A stretch of DNA of 34,550 nt from an uncultured Clostridia bacterium (GCA_934792465.1 CAKVOK010000039.1:1-34550), one strand, 5' to 3'. Numbered from the stretch's first letter, positions 7,058 through 15,435 are shown. Made by a program: numbers and translations. Notes: generated by a model not told the origin, from the sequence alone.

Positions 7058-9109
7058 TTATTCGGTTTCAAACAAGACTTCATTTGCCTTGATTTGCCCT
7101 TTTTTAATATTCTTTATTTTATTTTCGGAAATAACAATGACCGGTGTATAGGTCTTGAACCCCGCCTTTTGTATTTCGTCAATATCGGCTTCGAGGATAA
7201 GCTGACCTTTTTTCACCTTGTCGCCGTCTTTCACATGAGGTTTGAAGTGCTTGCCCTCAAGCTTCACGGTATCAACCCCGACATGAATCAGCACATCAAC
7301 TCCGGAATCGGATTTTAAGCCTATGGCATGAGAAGTATTCGCAACGTTTTCCACAACACCGTCGAAAGGCGCATATACTTTGCCGTTTTCGGGTTCTATC
7401 GCCACGCCCTCGCCGAGTACGGAAAAGGCATGATCGCCCGTGGCTTCAAGGCTTATGATTTTTCCCGAAAGCGGAGAAAATACAGGGCTCGCATTGTCTT
7501 GCGGTGCGGAGTTTTTCAGCGAATCTATATAATCGGAAAGACCGGATTTGATAACGGTTACTTTAGGACCGTATATAACCTGAACGCCGTTGCCGTTTTT
7601 GATAATTCCCGCACTGCCGCTCTGTTTCAGCTTGCCGTCCGAAACCAGTTCCTGATTTTTCACGGTTATACGCAGCCTTGTGGCGCAGCAGTCGACATCG
7701 ACTATATTGTCTGTGCCGCCCAGTCCCTCTACAATGAGAGGAGAAACGGTATCGGCAGTTTTTTCTCCTTTTTTGCTTTCCGCCTTTTTCGCATCAACGT
7801 CTTTTCTTGTATATAGTTTAACCTCATCGTTGTCCGTTTCACGCCCCGGCGTTATATAATTGAATCTCTTTATCATCCAGCTGAACAGCAGGTAATACAC
7901 GGCGAAATATATCAATCCGACCCATACGATATTAAGCCAGTCGGTTTTTGCATTGCCCTGCATTATTCCGAACAGAAACATATCTATAAGTCCGCCGGAA
8001 AACGTCATGCCGACGCCTACGTTCAGAATATGCATGAGCATATACGAAAGTCCGGCGAATACGCAGTGTATCGCATAAAGCAGGGGAGCAACGAAAAGAA
8101 ACGTAAACTCTATAGGTTCTGTTATACCGGTGAGCATTGCGGTGAGAGCTGCCGAGAGGAAGAGTCCGCCTGCGGCTTTGCGCTTTTCGGGCTTTGCACA
8201 GCTGTACATCGCAAGAGCGGCACCGGGCAGCCCGAAAATCATGAACGGGAATTTACCTGCCATGAATCTCGTGGCTTCAACGCTGAAATGCGTTATTCCG
8301 GGAGTGGCAAGCTCCGCAAAGAAGATGTTCTGCGCACCCTCCACGACGTGACCGCCCACAGTAGCCGTTCCGCCCACGGCTGTCTGCCAGAAAGGCAGAT
8401 AAAATACGTGGTGAAGTCCGAACGGTATCAGCGCACGCTCGAGTATACCGTATATCCATGTGCCGACATATCCCGAATTTAAAACGAGTGCACCAAGGGC
8501 GTTTATACCTCGCTGTACGGTCGGCCATACGAAAAACATAAGTATTCCGACAAGCAGATATACAACGGAAGAAATTATCGGGACAAATCGTGTGCCGCCG
8601 AAGAATGAAAGCACCTGCGGCAGCTGTATTTTATAATACCTGTTGTGCAATGCGGCAACGCCGATACCGACTATGATACCGCCGAACACGCCCATTTGCA
8701 GAGAGGTTATGCCGAGTACCTGCGCAACAGAGCCGGAAAGCATTTTGTCCGCTCCGCCGGCAGCTTCAATCAATGCGCCTATGGAGGCGTGCATTATCAG
8801 AAAAGCAATAGCACCCGAAAGTGCGGCTACCTCTTTTTCCTGTTTTGCCATGCCTATGGCTACGCCTATCGCAAAGATAAGCGGCAAATTATCGAAAACA
8901 ACAGAGCCGGCGGCGTTAAGTACAAGCAAAATATCATAAATCACAGTACCTTCGCCCATGAATTTTGTGAGCCCGTAAGCGTTGAGCATGGTTTCGTTTG
9001 TAAACGAACCGCCTATACCCAGGAAAAGCCCGGCAATAGGCAAGATTGCAATCGGGAGCATGAACGAACGTCCGACCCGCTGCAACACGCCGAAAATTTT
9101 ATCTTTCAT
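7058..9109 (-). CDS. PTS permease, glucose/GlcNAc family, fused IICBA
   Basis: This is a 683-residue membrane protein that takes up and phosphorylates a hexose using phosphate from HPr. The IIC domain (about 1-420) has about 10 membrane segments and the conserved GITEPIEF (328-335). The IIB domain follows a charged linker and has the phosphorylated cysteine in CATRLR (C475). The C-terminal IIA domain (about 540-683) has the active histidine in LIHVGVDTV (H609) and the second histidine in SHAIGL. All three domains are intact. I start at 9109 because GGAG lies 6 bases before this ATG; longer in-frame starts have no ribosome binding site. Its leader carries an 8-bp inverted repeat. Glucose, N-acetylglucosamine or glucosamine are all possible substrates. 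Confidence 0.9.
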   Translation of the reverse strand: MKDKIFGVLQRVGRSFMLPIAILPIAGLFLGIGGSFTNETMLNAYGLTKFMGEGTVIYDILLVLNAAGSVVFDNLPLIFAIGVAIGMAKQEKEVAALSGAIAFLIMHASIGALIEAAGGADKMLSGSVAQVLGITSLQMGVFGGIIVGIGVAALHNRYYKIQLPQVLSFFGGTRFVPIISSVVYLLVGILMFFVWPTVQRGINALGALVLNSGYVGTWIYGILERALIPFGLHHVFYLPFWQTAVGGTATVGGHVVEGAQNIFFAELATPGITHFSVEATRFMAGKFPFMIFGLPGAALAMYSCAKPEKRKAAGGLFLSAALTAMLTGITEPIEFTFLFVAPLLYAIHCVFAGLSYMLMHILNVGVGMTFSGGLIDMFLFGIMQGNAKTDWLNIVWVGLIYFAVYYLLFSWMIKRFNYITPGRETDNDEVKLYTRKDVDAKKAESKKGEKTADTVSPLIVEGLGGTDNIVDVDCCATRLRITVKNQELVSDGKLKQSGSAGIIKNGNGVQVIYGPKVTVIKSGLSDYIDSLKNSAPQDNASPVFSPLSGKIISLEATGDHAFSVLGEGVAIEPENGKVYAPFDGVVENVANTSHAIGLKSDSGVDVLIHVGVDTVKLEGKHFKPHVKDGDKVKKGQLILEADIDEIQKAGFKTYTPVIVISENKIKNIKKGQIKANEVLFETE

Positions 9110-9155
9110 AATTATCTCCATTCCGCCGCCCCGCACCGGCACAAATATTATTGAA

Positions 9156-9192
9156 AATCTCTTATCCGCACGGCAGGGAATGACAAGAGATT
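9156..9192 (-). promoter_or_regulatory. Inverted repeat in the PTS leader
   Basis: The arms AATCTCTT (9156-9163) and AAGAGATT (9185-9192) are perfectly complementary and separated by 21 bases, 47 bp upstream of the PTS start. On the minus strand the 3' arm runs into TTTTC, which could make a weak terminator. A transcription antiterminator of the BglG/GlcT type, or a repressor, is possible. No known RAT consensus could be confirmed by eye. Confidence 0.4.
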
Positions 9193-9268
9193 ATTGCGTT
9201 TATGGTAATATTTGTTTGCATAAAACGGGAATTTTATACATGGAGATATTATAAAAACAATGAAAAAA

Positions 9269-9577
9269 TCATTTCTTTTTCGGAACGGGTGTGATTGGTT
9301 CGAGGATTTCGGAAACTTTTTTCACAAGCTCCGTATTTTCTATATCGAGAATATAATGCTCCTTTGCACCGTCATAAGGGAAACCTTTTTCCGCACAATG
9401 CATAAGTTCGTCAAGCTCGCTGCGGACTTTCACAAACACTGTGTTGTCGCACACGAGGAAAATCGGCTTGTCGTTTACGTAAACCATATATTCGCCGAAC
9501 ATTTTTCTGTATCGTATGCTTCCGCAGTCTTTCACCTGTTCGCATACAAATTCCATAAAATCAGCTGAAGTTGCCAT
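9269..9577 (-). CDS. TfoX N-terminal domain protein
   Basis: This is a 102-residue single-domain protein matching the TfoX_N fold. The run IRYRKMFGEYMVYVNDKP, then a CDNTVFVKV strand and AKEHYILDI, are typical. In gamma-proteobacteria the TfoX/Sxy family controls competence, but stand-alone Firmicute TfoX_N proteins have no settled role. The start is supported by AGGAGA 8 bases upstream and a consensus promoter at 9614-9642. The stop is 159 bases before the PTS start in the same direction, so readthrough into the PTS gene is possible. I see no terminator between them. Confidence 0.88.
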   Translation of the reverse strand: MATSADFMEFVCEQVKDCGSIRYRKMFGEYMVYVNDKPIFLVCDNTVFVKVRSELDELMHCAEKGFPYDGAKEHYILDIENTELVKKVSEILEPITPVPKKK

Positions 9578-9613
9578 ATATAATTTCTCCTTTGAATTTG
9601 GTAATTATCTATT

Positions 9614-9642
9614 ATTATACAATAATTTATTAGGGATGTCAA
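9614..9642 (-). promoter_or_regulatory. Promoter of the TfoX-N gene
   Basis: On the minus strand the -35 is TTGACA (9637-9642), the spacer is 17 bp, and the -10 is TATAAT (9614-9619), a full consensus match. It lies back to back with the promoter at 9655-9683, leaving only 12 bp between the two -35 boxes. Confidence 0.85.
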
Positions 9643-9654
9643 CCAAAAACTGTA

Positions 9655-9683
9655 TTGCAATTTATACGTTTTTATGCTATAAT
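9655..9683 (+). promoter_or_regulatory. Promoter of the XRE-S24-like gene
   Basis: The -35 is TTGCAA (9655-9660), the spacer is 17 bp, and the -10 is TATAAT (9678-9683). It is divergent from the TfoX-N promoter. A repressor bound between them could control both. Confidence 0.75.
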
Positions 9684-9713
9684 TAGCTTAATAAAAACAG
9701 TTGGAGGGTAATT

Positions 9714-10382
9714 ATGGTATATTACAAACCCGGTATCGGAACAGGTGACGACGAGGATTTGGAATGCGAAGCGTTGGTGATAGGCAGAAATATACGGCAC
9801 TTGAGGATACAAAAAGGAATATCCGCAAAGGATTTGGCGGAGCAGATAGGCATGAATAAATCCACGGTATCGAATTATGAAAATGCGAGAAGTGTACCAA
9901 GATGCGAAACGCTGAAGAAAATCGCCGATGTTTTGGGAGTTTCCGTGGAGCGGCTCAGGGGAGTGAATACAAGACAGTTTAAGTCGCCGTGGAATACATA
10001 TATGGACGGGCGTATACCGTATTTCGACGATATTTCACATTGCATATCTCCGGATATGATGCCGGACGCAGCATTTCCGCCTATCGGGGATATATGCGAC
10101 GAAAACAGCTTTGCCGTTAGGGTAAACAGCGATGATTTTGAGGATTTGAACGTATTCGACGGGGCGATTGTACTCTTCGGCTCGGAGGGCGAGCTTTTGC
10201 CGAACAAAATTCTTGCGGTTAATATTGATGAGGCGGCATATCTTGCGAGAATTGAGAAAGTCGGAGAAAAGGAAGTAAAAATCCGCGTTTATGAGGACGG
10301 CAAGGAAAGCTGTGTAAAGACTGTATCTGTTGAAAGTGATATAATACTCGGTATTGCTGTAATGTATACAGCTTTCATATAA
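9714..10382 (+). CDS. XRE repressor with degenerate S24/LexA-like C-terminal domain
   Basis: This is a 222-residue protein. Residues about 22-80 form a Cro/C1-type helix-turn-helix (IGRNIRHLRIQKGISAKDLA, MNKSTVSNYENARSVPR). Residues about 125-220 follow the S24/LexA-like fold (SFAVRVNSDDFEDLNVFDGA, NKILAVNIDEAAYLARIEKV). In active family members a Ser in the GDSM-like turn and a Lys in the later strand make the self-cleavage dyad. Here the turn reads NSDDF, and the position normally holding Lys reads YLAR. Self-cleavage therefore looks lost, and it would act as a constitutive or ligand-controlled repressor. GGAGG stands 7 bases before the ATG. It ends in a strong terminator. Confidence 0.85.
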   Translation: MVYYKPGIGTGDDEDLECEALVIGRNIRHLRIQKGISAKDLAEQIGMNKSTVSNYENARSVPRCETLKKIADVLGVSVERLRGVNTRQFKSPWNTYMDGRIPYFDDISHCISPDMMPDAAFPPIGDICDENSFAVRVNSDDFEDLNVFDGAIVLFGSEGELLPNKILAVNIDEAAYLARIEKVGEKEVKIRVYEDGKESCVKTVSVESDIILGIAVMYTAFI

Positions 10383-10383
10383 A

Positions 10384-10426
10384 AAAATTTCGGCGTCGGG
10401 CATAATCTGCCGCCGAAATTTTTTTT
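10384..10426 (+). terminator. Intrinsic terminator after the XRE-S24-like gene
   Basis: A 12-bp stem AAAATTTCGGCG/CGCCGAAATTTT (10384-10395 and 10411-10422) has a 15-base loop and runs into a T-tract ending at 10426. It begins directly after the stop codon region and should give near-complete termination. Confidence 0.9.
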
Positions 10427-10436
10427 ATAAAAACTA

Positions 10437-10467
10437 TTGACTCTCCCCTTTGAGGAGGGTGTATAAT
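10437..10467 (+). promoter_or_regulatory. MerR-type promoter with 19-bp spacer and operator dyad
   Basis: The -35 is TTGACT (10437-10442), the -10 is TATAAT (10462-10467), and the spacer is 19 bp. This over-long spacing is typical of promoters activated by MerR-family twisting. The spacer holds an imperfect dyad of CTCCCC and GAGGAGGG type centred near 10450, like the operators of multidrug-responsive MerR regulators. It should be the autoregulated promoter of the following MerR gene and its operon. Confidence 0.88.
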
Positions 10468-10505
10468 AATACTGCAATAAAAAATTTCGGAAAGGGGAGA
10501 AAGAT

Positions 10506-11318
10506 ATGCTTCGTATCGGAGAATTTTCAAAGCTTGCAAAAACAACGGTAAAAACGCTGCGTTATTACGACAAAGTCGGACTTTTGAAACCGGCATTCAC
10601 GGACAGCGCCACTTCGTACCGCTATTATACAGAGGAACAGCTCGAAACCATGCGGCGGATTCTGATGTACAAAAAAGCAGGTATGCAAAACAAAGATATT
10701 GCAAGGGTGCTGCACGGCGGCGACCCGAAAGCGGCACTGCGGTCGCTGAAAAATCAGCTTAATGATGAAATTTCGGAAATGACACGGCAGCTTGCGGAGA
10801 TAGACACAATGCTCGGCAACGAAGAAAACAGAATATATACGGCACAGATTAAAGAGATTGAAGCGTGTGAAGTATTCTGCTGCCGAGGATATATATCGGA
10901 AATGGAAAATATTCGTTCGTTTACGCAGGCATGTGCAAAGGAACTGCGCCGAACGAATCCGGACGTGAAATATTCAGTACCCGATTATTGCTGTGTTATA
11001 TATCCGGGCAAGGATTACAGGGAAACGAATATTTTCATTGAATATGCGCAGTCGGTAGACCGTATCGGAAAAGATACGCCGACGCTGAAATTCAAAACTC
11101 TTGAACCGATTACGGCGGTAAGCGTGGAGCATCACGGAAGCTATGAGAATCTGCGTGACGCATATTTGTTTGCCGTAAAGTGGGCGGCGGAACACGGATT
11201 TGAAGTGCACGGCGATGCGAGAGAACGGTATATAAACGGCATCTGGAACTGCGATGATGAAGCGGATTGGCTCACGGAAGTACAGCTCCCCGTCAAGAAA
11301 ACGGAAAGGGGGATATAG
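10506..11318 (+). CDS. MerR-family regulator with GyrI-like effector domain
   Basis: This is a 270-residue protein. Residues 1-70 are a MerR winged helix (LRIGEFSKLAKTTVKTLRYY, then DKVGLLKPA and YRYYTEEQLETM). A dimerisation helix spans about 75-110. The rest is a GyrI-like/SOUL-type small-molecule-binding domain (KTLEPITAVSVEHHGSYENL, WAAEHGFEVHGDARERYING). This is the layout of BmrR-like multidrug sensors that activate efflux genes. The ribosome binding site GGGGAG lies 6 bases before the ATG. The 19-bp-spacer promoter lies immediately upstream. The next gene, a DMT exporter, starts on the very next base after the stop, so the regulator probably senses a compound exported or handled by its operon. 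Confidence 0.92.
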   Translation: MLRIGEFSKLAKTTVKTLRYYDKVGLLKPAFTDSATSYRYYTEEQLETMRRILMYKKAGMQNKDIARVLHGGDPKAALRSLKNQLNDEISEMTRQLAEIDTMLGNEENRIYTAQIKEIEACEVFCCRGYISEMENIRSFTQACAKELRRTNPDVKYSVPDYCCVIYPGKDYRETNIFIEYAQSVDRIGKDTPTLKFKTLEPITAVSVEHHGSYENLRDAYLFAVKWAAEHGFEVHGDARERYINGIWNCDDEADWLTEVQLPVKKTERGI

Positions 11319-12185
11319 ATGTATATACTTCTTGCGGTTTCCATATTTCTCGGAGTATTCAAAAGCGCAATATACAACCAATATGCGAAATCGGAGAAAC
11401 CGAATGCAAAAAGCATTTTTCGGTTCAATGCCGTATCATACGGCACGGCGGCTATAGTAACGCTGCTTTTCGGAATAGGTAAATCGCTGTCTGCCGAAAC
11501 GCTGATTTGTGCGGCGGCATATGCGGCGGTTGTATTTTCTTTGCAGGCTTTGTCGGTAGCGGCTATGATTAGCGGACCTATGTCGCTGACCTCACTTTTT
11601 GTGCTGTACGGAATGATTATTCCGTCGCTTGCCGGTCCGATATTCTGGAAAGAAGCTTTCGGAATCGGGCAGGTTCTCGGAATGATTATAATGCTTGTAT
11701 CGCTGAAAATGCTGTATGAGCCGGGCGAGGGAGATATTCCGGCAAACAGGAAATGGAGCGTTATGGCGGTAATGTGCTTTCTGCTTTCGGGAGCGGCAGG
11801 GGTCATAGAAAAAGTACATCAGACGTCATATGCAAAGGACGAAAGGCTTATGTTTTTGTTCTGTGCCTGCGTGATGATGTTTTTGCTTTCGGCGGTCGGA
11901 AATTTTGTTTTGAAAGAAAAGGCGGAAACGGCAGTTTCAAAGAAAGCATGGCTGATTCTCGGAACGGCTTCGGGGCTTGTTGTGAGTCTTTATTCGCAAA
12001 CAAATCTTACGCTTGCGGGCAAACTCGACAGCCTTATTTATTATCCGGTTGCGAACGGCGGTGCGCTGCTGCTCACAGTGCTTTTTGCGGTGCTGATATT
12101 CCATGAAAAGCTTTCAAAGCGCAGGCTTGCCGGATTTGTTGCCGGGATTTTGGCGGTAGTACTGCTAAGTATTCCAATAGGATAG
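11319..12185 (+). CDS. DMT-superfamily (EamA-like) transporter
   Basis: This is a 288-residue integral membrane protein with about 10 hydrophobic segments arranged as two related halves, as in EamA/DMT exporters. A short cytoplasmic loop near residues 130-145 separates the halves. It starts at the base following the MerR stop, with GGGGG 6 bases upstream inside the MerR gene, so the two are cotranscribed and probably coupled. The substrate is unknown; the adjacent MerR sensor suggests efflux of the sensed small molecule. The GH28-like gene follows after 13 bases in the same operon. Confidence 0.85.
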   Translation: MYILLAVSIFLGVFKSAIYNQYAKSEKPNAKSIFRFNAVSYGTAAIVTLLFGIGKSLSAETLICAAAYAAVVFSLQALSVAAMISGPMSLTSLFVLYGMIIPSLAGPIFWKEAFGIGQVLGMIIMLVSLKMLYEPGEGDIPANRKWSVMAVMCFLLSGAAGVIEKVHQTSYAKDERLMFLFCACVMMFLLSAVGNFVLKEKAETAVSKKAWLILGTASGLVVSLYSQTNLTLAGKLDSLIYYPVANGGALLLTVLFAVLIFHEKLSKRRLAGFVAGILAVVLLSIPIG

Positions 12186-12198
12186 GGAGGAGATTTGT

Positions 12199-13311
12199 AT
12201 GAGTGAAAAACTTATCGGCGACGGTATACATGACGATACCGAAGCGATTCAAAATATGCTTGACAAGACAGGAACGGTATACATACCGGACGGGAAATAT
12301 CTTATATCACGTCCGCTTATCATACATGACGATACGCATTTGATTCTTGCTCAAAATGCAGTTTTAAGGCTCAAAGACCATGTGAACTGTTCGCTGCTTG
12401 ACAACGATGGATTGTATAAAAAATGTACGAACAAAAATATTACGATAGAGGGCGGAATCTGGGACGGAAACCATGATAATCAGGAGCGGGAGGTGATTCC
12501 GAACGAGGATTTGCCCTGTGATTATGACAAATATGTTTCAAATTCGCTTATTGTTCTTATGATACGGCTTGTTCATACAGAAAATCTTACGGTAAAAAAC
12601 GTTACATTTAAAAATCCGACATCATATGCGATACACATTGCGGACGCAAAATATTTTACGGTCGAAAACGTAAAGCTTGATTACGATTTGACAAAACCGA
12701 ATATGGACGGCGTACACATACAGGGGCCGGCACGGTTCGGCGTGATACGCAACGTTATGGGAAATGCGAACGACGACCATGTTGCGCTCTGTGCAAACGG
12801 AACGACAAGAAGCGAGATTACCAGGGGCGATATTGAGGATATAGACATAGACGGAATATACTGCGACAACGGATATACGGGCGTGCGGCTGCTTTCGAGA
12901 GGCGACGCAATACGAAATATCCGAATCAGAAATATACACGGGCAGTTCAGATTTTTTGCGGTTTCGTTCACGCATCATTATCCGCTGAAAGACGATATGC
13001 CGATTTTGCTTGAAAACGTGACGCTGTCGGATTTGTATGTGTCGAAAAGCACGGGATTTATGCCGGACGGACACGAAAGAGCGGTACGCACGAATGCGCT
13101 TGTATGGTTTGAATCCGATACGCATTGCAGAAACATTATCGTTGAAAAGATTTACAGGCACGAAACGAATAAAGATACGGAAGCACCGACCGTTCGCATA
13201 AGCGAAAGGGCGAATGTGGAGAATCTGACGATTCGCAATATTTACCAGGATACGCCGGGCAGAAACATAGCTGTTATCAGTAATGAAGCCGGCTGCGAAA
13301 TTCAAGAATAA
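12199..13311 (+). CDS. GH28-like (polygalacturonase-type) beta-helix protein, no signal peptide
   Basis: This is a 370-residue protein with the opening IGDGIHDDTEAIQNML and repeated strand-turn patterns of a right-handed beta-helix (KNITIEGG, ENLTVKNVTF, RNIRIRNIHG, ENLTIRNI). GH28-like acidic residues are visible in NMDGVHI (D170) and NANDDHVAL (D192, D193), followed by a GVRLLSR segment. No signal peptide is present, so it should act in the cytoplasm on small imported oligosaccharides rather than polymeric pectin. It is the last gene of the MerR-DMT operon, 13 bases after the exporter, with GGGAGGAG upstream. Its stop codon lies inside the stem of the following terminator. The glycosidase class is likely; the exact substrate is unknown. 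Confidence 0.8.
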   Translation: MSEKLIGDGIHDDTEAIQNMLDKTGTVYIPDGKYLISRPLIIHDDTHLILAQNAVLRLKDHVNCSLLDNDGLYKKCTNKNITIEGGIWDGNHDNQEREVIPNEDLPCDYDKYVSNSLIVLMIRLVHTENLTVKNVTFKNPTSYAIHIADAKYFTVENVKLDYDLTKPNMDGVHIQGPARFGVIRNVMGNANDDHVALCANGTTRSEITRGDIEDIDIDGIYCDNGYTGVRLLSRGDAIRNIRIRNIHGQFRFFAVSFTHHYPLKDDMPILLENVTLSDLYVSKSTGFMPDGHERAVRTNALVWFESDTHCRNIIVEKIYRHETNKDTEAPTVRISERANVENLTIRNIYQDTPGRNIAVISNEAGCEIQE

Positions 13312-13359
13312 AAAGGGACCTCCGAAAATCAATGCGGAGGTCCTTTTTTATTCTTGAAT
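13300..13359. terminator. Two-way terminator with a 25-bp stem
   Basis: Positions 13300-13324 and 13335-13359 are inverted copies identical in 24 of 25 positions. The one difference is a G opposite T, a wobble pair in plus-strand RNA. The loop is 10 bases. A T-run lies in the outer stem on either strand. It includes the last codons and stop of the GH28-like gene and separates it from the convergent isocitrate dehydrogenase gene. Confidence 0.88.
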
Positions 13360-13432
13360 GTTTTTTCATTTATACCGGTATATCAGTATTTTTTTGCTTT
13401 ATGCGGTCTGTGCATTTTTATACAGTTCAGTT

Positions 13433-14644
13433 TTACAGAAGTGTTTCGAGGGTCTTCTTAATTTCAAGTAAGAAAGTTTCCGTGTCAACCGCTTTTTTGT
13501 TTTCGAGCGTCGAAAGGCGTTCCAAATCTCCCGTCATAATTCCGTTTTCGATTGTTGCGATTGTTGCCTGTTCGAGTTTTTTCGCAAAGTCGGAAAGCTC
13601 CTTGTTTCCGTCCAGCTCGCCTCTCTTGTTGAGTGCGCCTGTCCATGCAAATATCGTTGCTACCGAGTTTGTCGAGGTTTTTTCGCCTTTGAGATATTTG
13701 TAGTAATGACGTGTAACGGTGCCGTGAGCCGCTTCGTATTCGTATGTGCCGTCGGGCGATACGAGTACGGAGGTCATCATGCCCAGGCTGCCGAAAGCAG
13801 TCGCAACCATGTCGCTCATAACGTCGCCGTCATAGTTCTTGCAAGCCCAGATATATCCGCCCTCGGAACGTACAACACGTGCAACGGCGTCGTCTATGAG
13901 TGTGTAGAAATATTCTATACCGGCAGCTTCAAATTTGCCTTTGTATTCGTTTTCGTATATTTCCGCAAATATATCTTTAAATGTATGGTCATATTTCTTT
14001 GAAATCGTGTCTTTCGTCGCAAACCATAAATCCTGCTTTATGTCAAGTGCGAAGTTGAAGCATGCACGGGCGAAGCTTCCTATGCTTTTGTCTATGTTAT
14101 GTACGCCCTGAACAATGCCGCCGCTGCCTTTAAATTCGTGAATCAGCTCTCTTGTTTCGTTGCCGTCCTTGTCCGTTACGACGATTTCGGCACGGCTGCC
14201 GTCCGAAACCTTAAGCTCGGTGTTTTTGTATATGTCGCCGTATGCATGACGTGCTATTGTTATAGGCTTTTTCCATGTCGGGATAAGCGGAGTTATTCCG
14301 TTTACTATGATAGGCGCACGAAAAACAGTACCGTCGAGGATTGCACGTATCGTTCCGTTCGGCGATTTCCACATTTGTTTCAGATTGTATTCCGTCATAC
14401 GCTGCGCATTCGGCGTTATCGTTGCGCATTTAACGGCAACTCCGTATTTTTTCGTTGCGTTTGCGCTGTCTATTGTTACTTGGTCGTCCGTTTCGTTTCT
14501 GTGCACCAGACCCAAATCGTAATATTCCGTGTTAAGCTCTATATATGGCGAAAGCAGGTTATCCTTAATCATTTTCCATATAACTCTTGTCATCTCATCT
14601 CCGTCCATTTCGACAATGGGCGTGTTCATCTTAATTTTTTCCAT
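13433..14644 (-). CDS. icd: NADP-type isocitrate dehydrogenase, eukaryotic-like subfamily
   Basis: This is a 403-residue enzyme that oxidises isocitrate to 2-oxoglutarate and CO2, probably with NADP+. The sequence follows the eukaryotic IDH1-like subfamily closely: MWKSPNGTIRAILDGTVFR for isocitrate binding, RHAYGD, the metal-binding LIDDAV and KNYDGDVMSD aspartates, and EAAHGTVTRHY with STN for the cofactor. I start at 14644 because GGGAGG lies 8 bases upstream; the longer frame to 14734 crosses the promoter. It has its own TTGACA-17-TATACT promoter and ends toward the long two-way terminator. It supplies 2-oxoglutarate for glutamate synthesis, and NADPH. Confidence 0.95.
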   Translation of the reverse strand: MEKIKMNTPIVEMDGDEMTRVIWKMIKDNLLSPYIELNTEYYDLGLVHRNETDDQVTIDSANATKKYGVAVKCATITPNAQRMTEYNLKQMWKSPNGTIRAILDGTVFRAPIIVNGITPLIPTWKKPITIARHAYGDIYKNTELKVSDGSRAEIVVTDKDGNETRELIHEFKGSGGIVQGVHNIDKSIGSFARACFNFALDIKQDLWFATKDTISKKYDHTFKDIFAEIYENEYKGKFEAAGIEYFYTLIDDAVARVVRSEGGYIWACKNYDGDVMSDMVATAFGSLGMMTSVLVSPDGTYEYEAAHGTVTRHYYKYLKGEKTSTNSVATIFAWTGALNKRGELDGNKELSDFAKKLEQATIATIENGIMTGDLERLSTLENKKAVDTETFLLEIKKTLETLL

Positions 14645-14675
14645 TTGAATATCCTCCCTTAGATTCCATATATTT

Positions 14676-14704
14676 AGTATACCACAGCATTGTAAATTTG
14701 TCAA
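14676..14704 (-). promoter_or_regulatory. Promoter of the isocitrate dehydrogenase gene
   Basis: On the minus strand the -35 is TTGACA (14699-14704), the spacer is 17 bp, and the -10 is TATACT (14676-14681). The -35 lies just 5 bases beyond the truA stop. Confidence 0.8.
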
Positions 14705-14709
14705 TAATT

Positions 14710-15435
14710 TTAATATATTACTTCTTTCAGGCATAGCCCGTGTGCCGGTGCCAATGTGTTCAGCAGATTTCGCTCGCCGGATTCAAACATTTTGTCAATA
14801 TCGGATATATTCATTTCATCAAACGAACATTCGAGAAGAGCTCCGACAATTTTTCTCGCCATATTATAAAGAAATCCGTCCGCATGAATTAAAATTTTAA
14901 TGATATTTTCACTGCACGATATGTCTATCGAATAAACCGTGCGGACGGTCGATTTTTTCTTTGATTTGGCATTTGAAAACGCAGCAAAATCATGCGTGCC
15001 GATGAAGTGTTCCGAGGCTTCTTTCATTTTTGCAATATCCGGCTTTGTTTCGAGAAACAGCGAATATTTTCGTATAAACGGGCATCTGTTTTCAAAATTA
15101 ATCGTGTATTCATACACCTTGGATTTTGCGCTGTAGCGCGCATGAAATCTTTCGTCGCACACGCTCACATCGTATACGGAAATATCCTCCGGCAGATATT
15201 TATTCAAATATCTTTTAATATCCTCCGCAGGCTTTTCGGCGGCTTTGAAGCTTGCGACCTGCATTTTCGCATGAACTCCGCCGTCCGTTCGTCCCGCGCC
15301 GTTTATAGTTATTTTGTGTCCGAACATTACGGACAGCACATCTTCGATTTTCCCTTGAACCGACGGCTGATTGTTCAGACGCTGCCAGCCCTTGCGGTTT
15401 TTTCCGTCATAGCTTATCAGAAGCTTATAATTCAT
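14710..15435 (-). CDS. truA: tRNA pseudouridine synthase A
   Basis: This 241-residue enzyme converts uridines 38-40 of the tRNA anticodon arm to pseudouridine. The catalytic motif GRTDGGVHA is present with the nucleophile Asp51, and the conserved VYEYTINF and GFLYNMARKIVGALL segments follow. The length is normal for TruA. Its start overlaps the shikimate kinase stop by 11 bases, with GGAG 7 bases before the ATG, so the two are cotranscribed. It ends right before the isocitrate dehydrogenase promoter. Confidence 0.95.
   Translation of the reverse strand: MNYKLLISYDGKNRKGWQRLNNQPSVQGKIEDVLSVMFGHKITINGAGRTDGGVHAKMQVASFKAAEKPAEDIKRYLNKYLPEDISVYDVSVCDERFHARYSAKSKVYEYTINFENRCPFIRKYSLFLETKPDIAKMKEASEHFIGTHDFAAFSNAKSKKKSTVRTVYSIDISCSENIIKILIHADGFLYNMARKIVGALLECSFDEMNISDIDKMFESGERNLLNTLAPAHGLCLKEVIY

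Noticed and set aside
9714..10382. LexA SOS repressor
   Set aside because: The helix-turn-helix is of XRE/C1 type rather than the LexA winged helix, and the cleavage dyad is not visible.
12622..13332. 236-codon minus-strand open frame opposite the GH28-like gene
   Set aside because: It is a shadow frame with no recognisable domain, and its start region lies inside the terminator stem.
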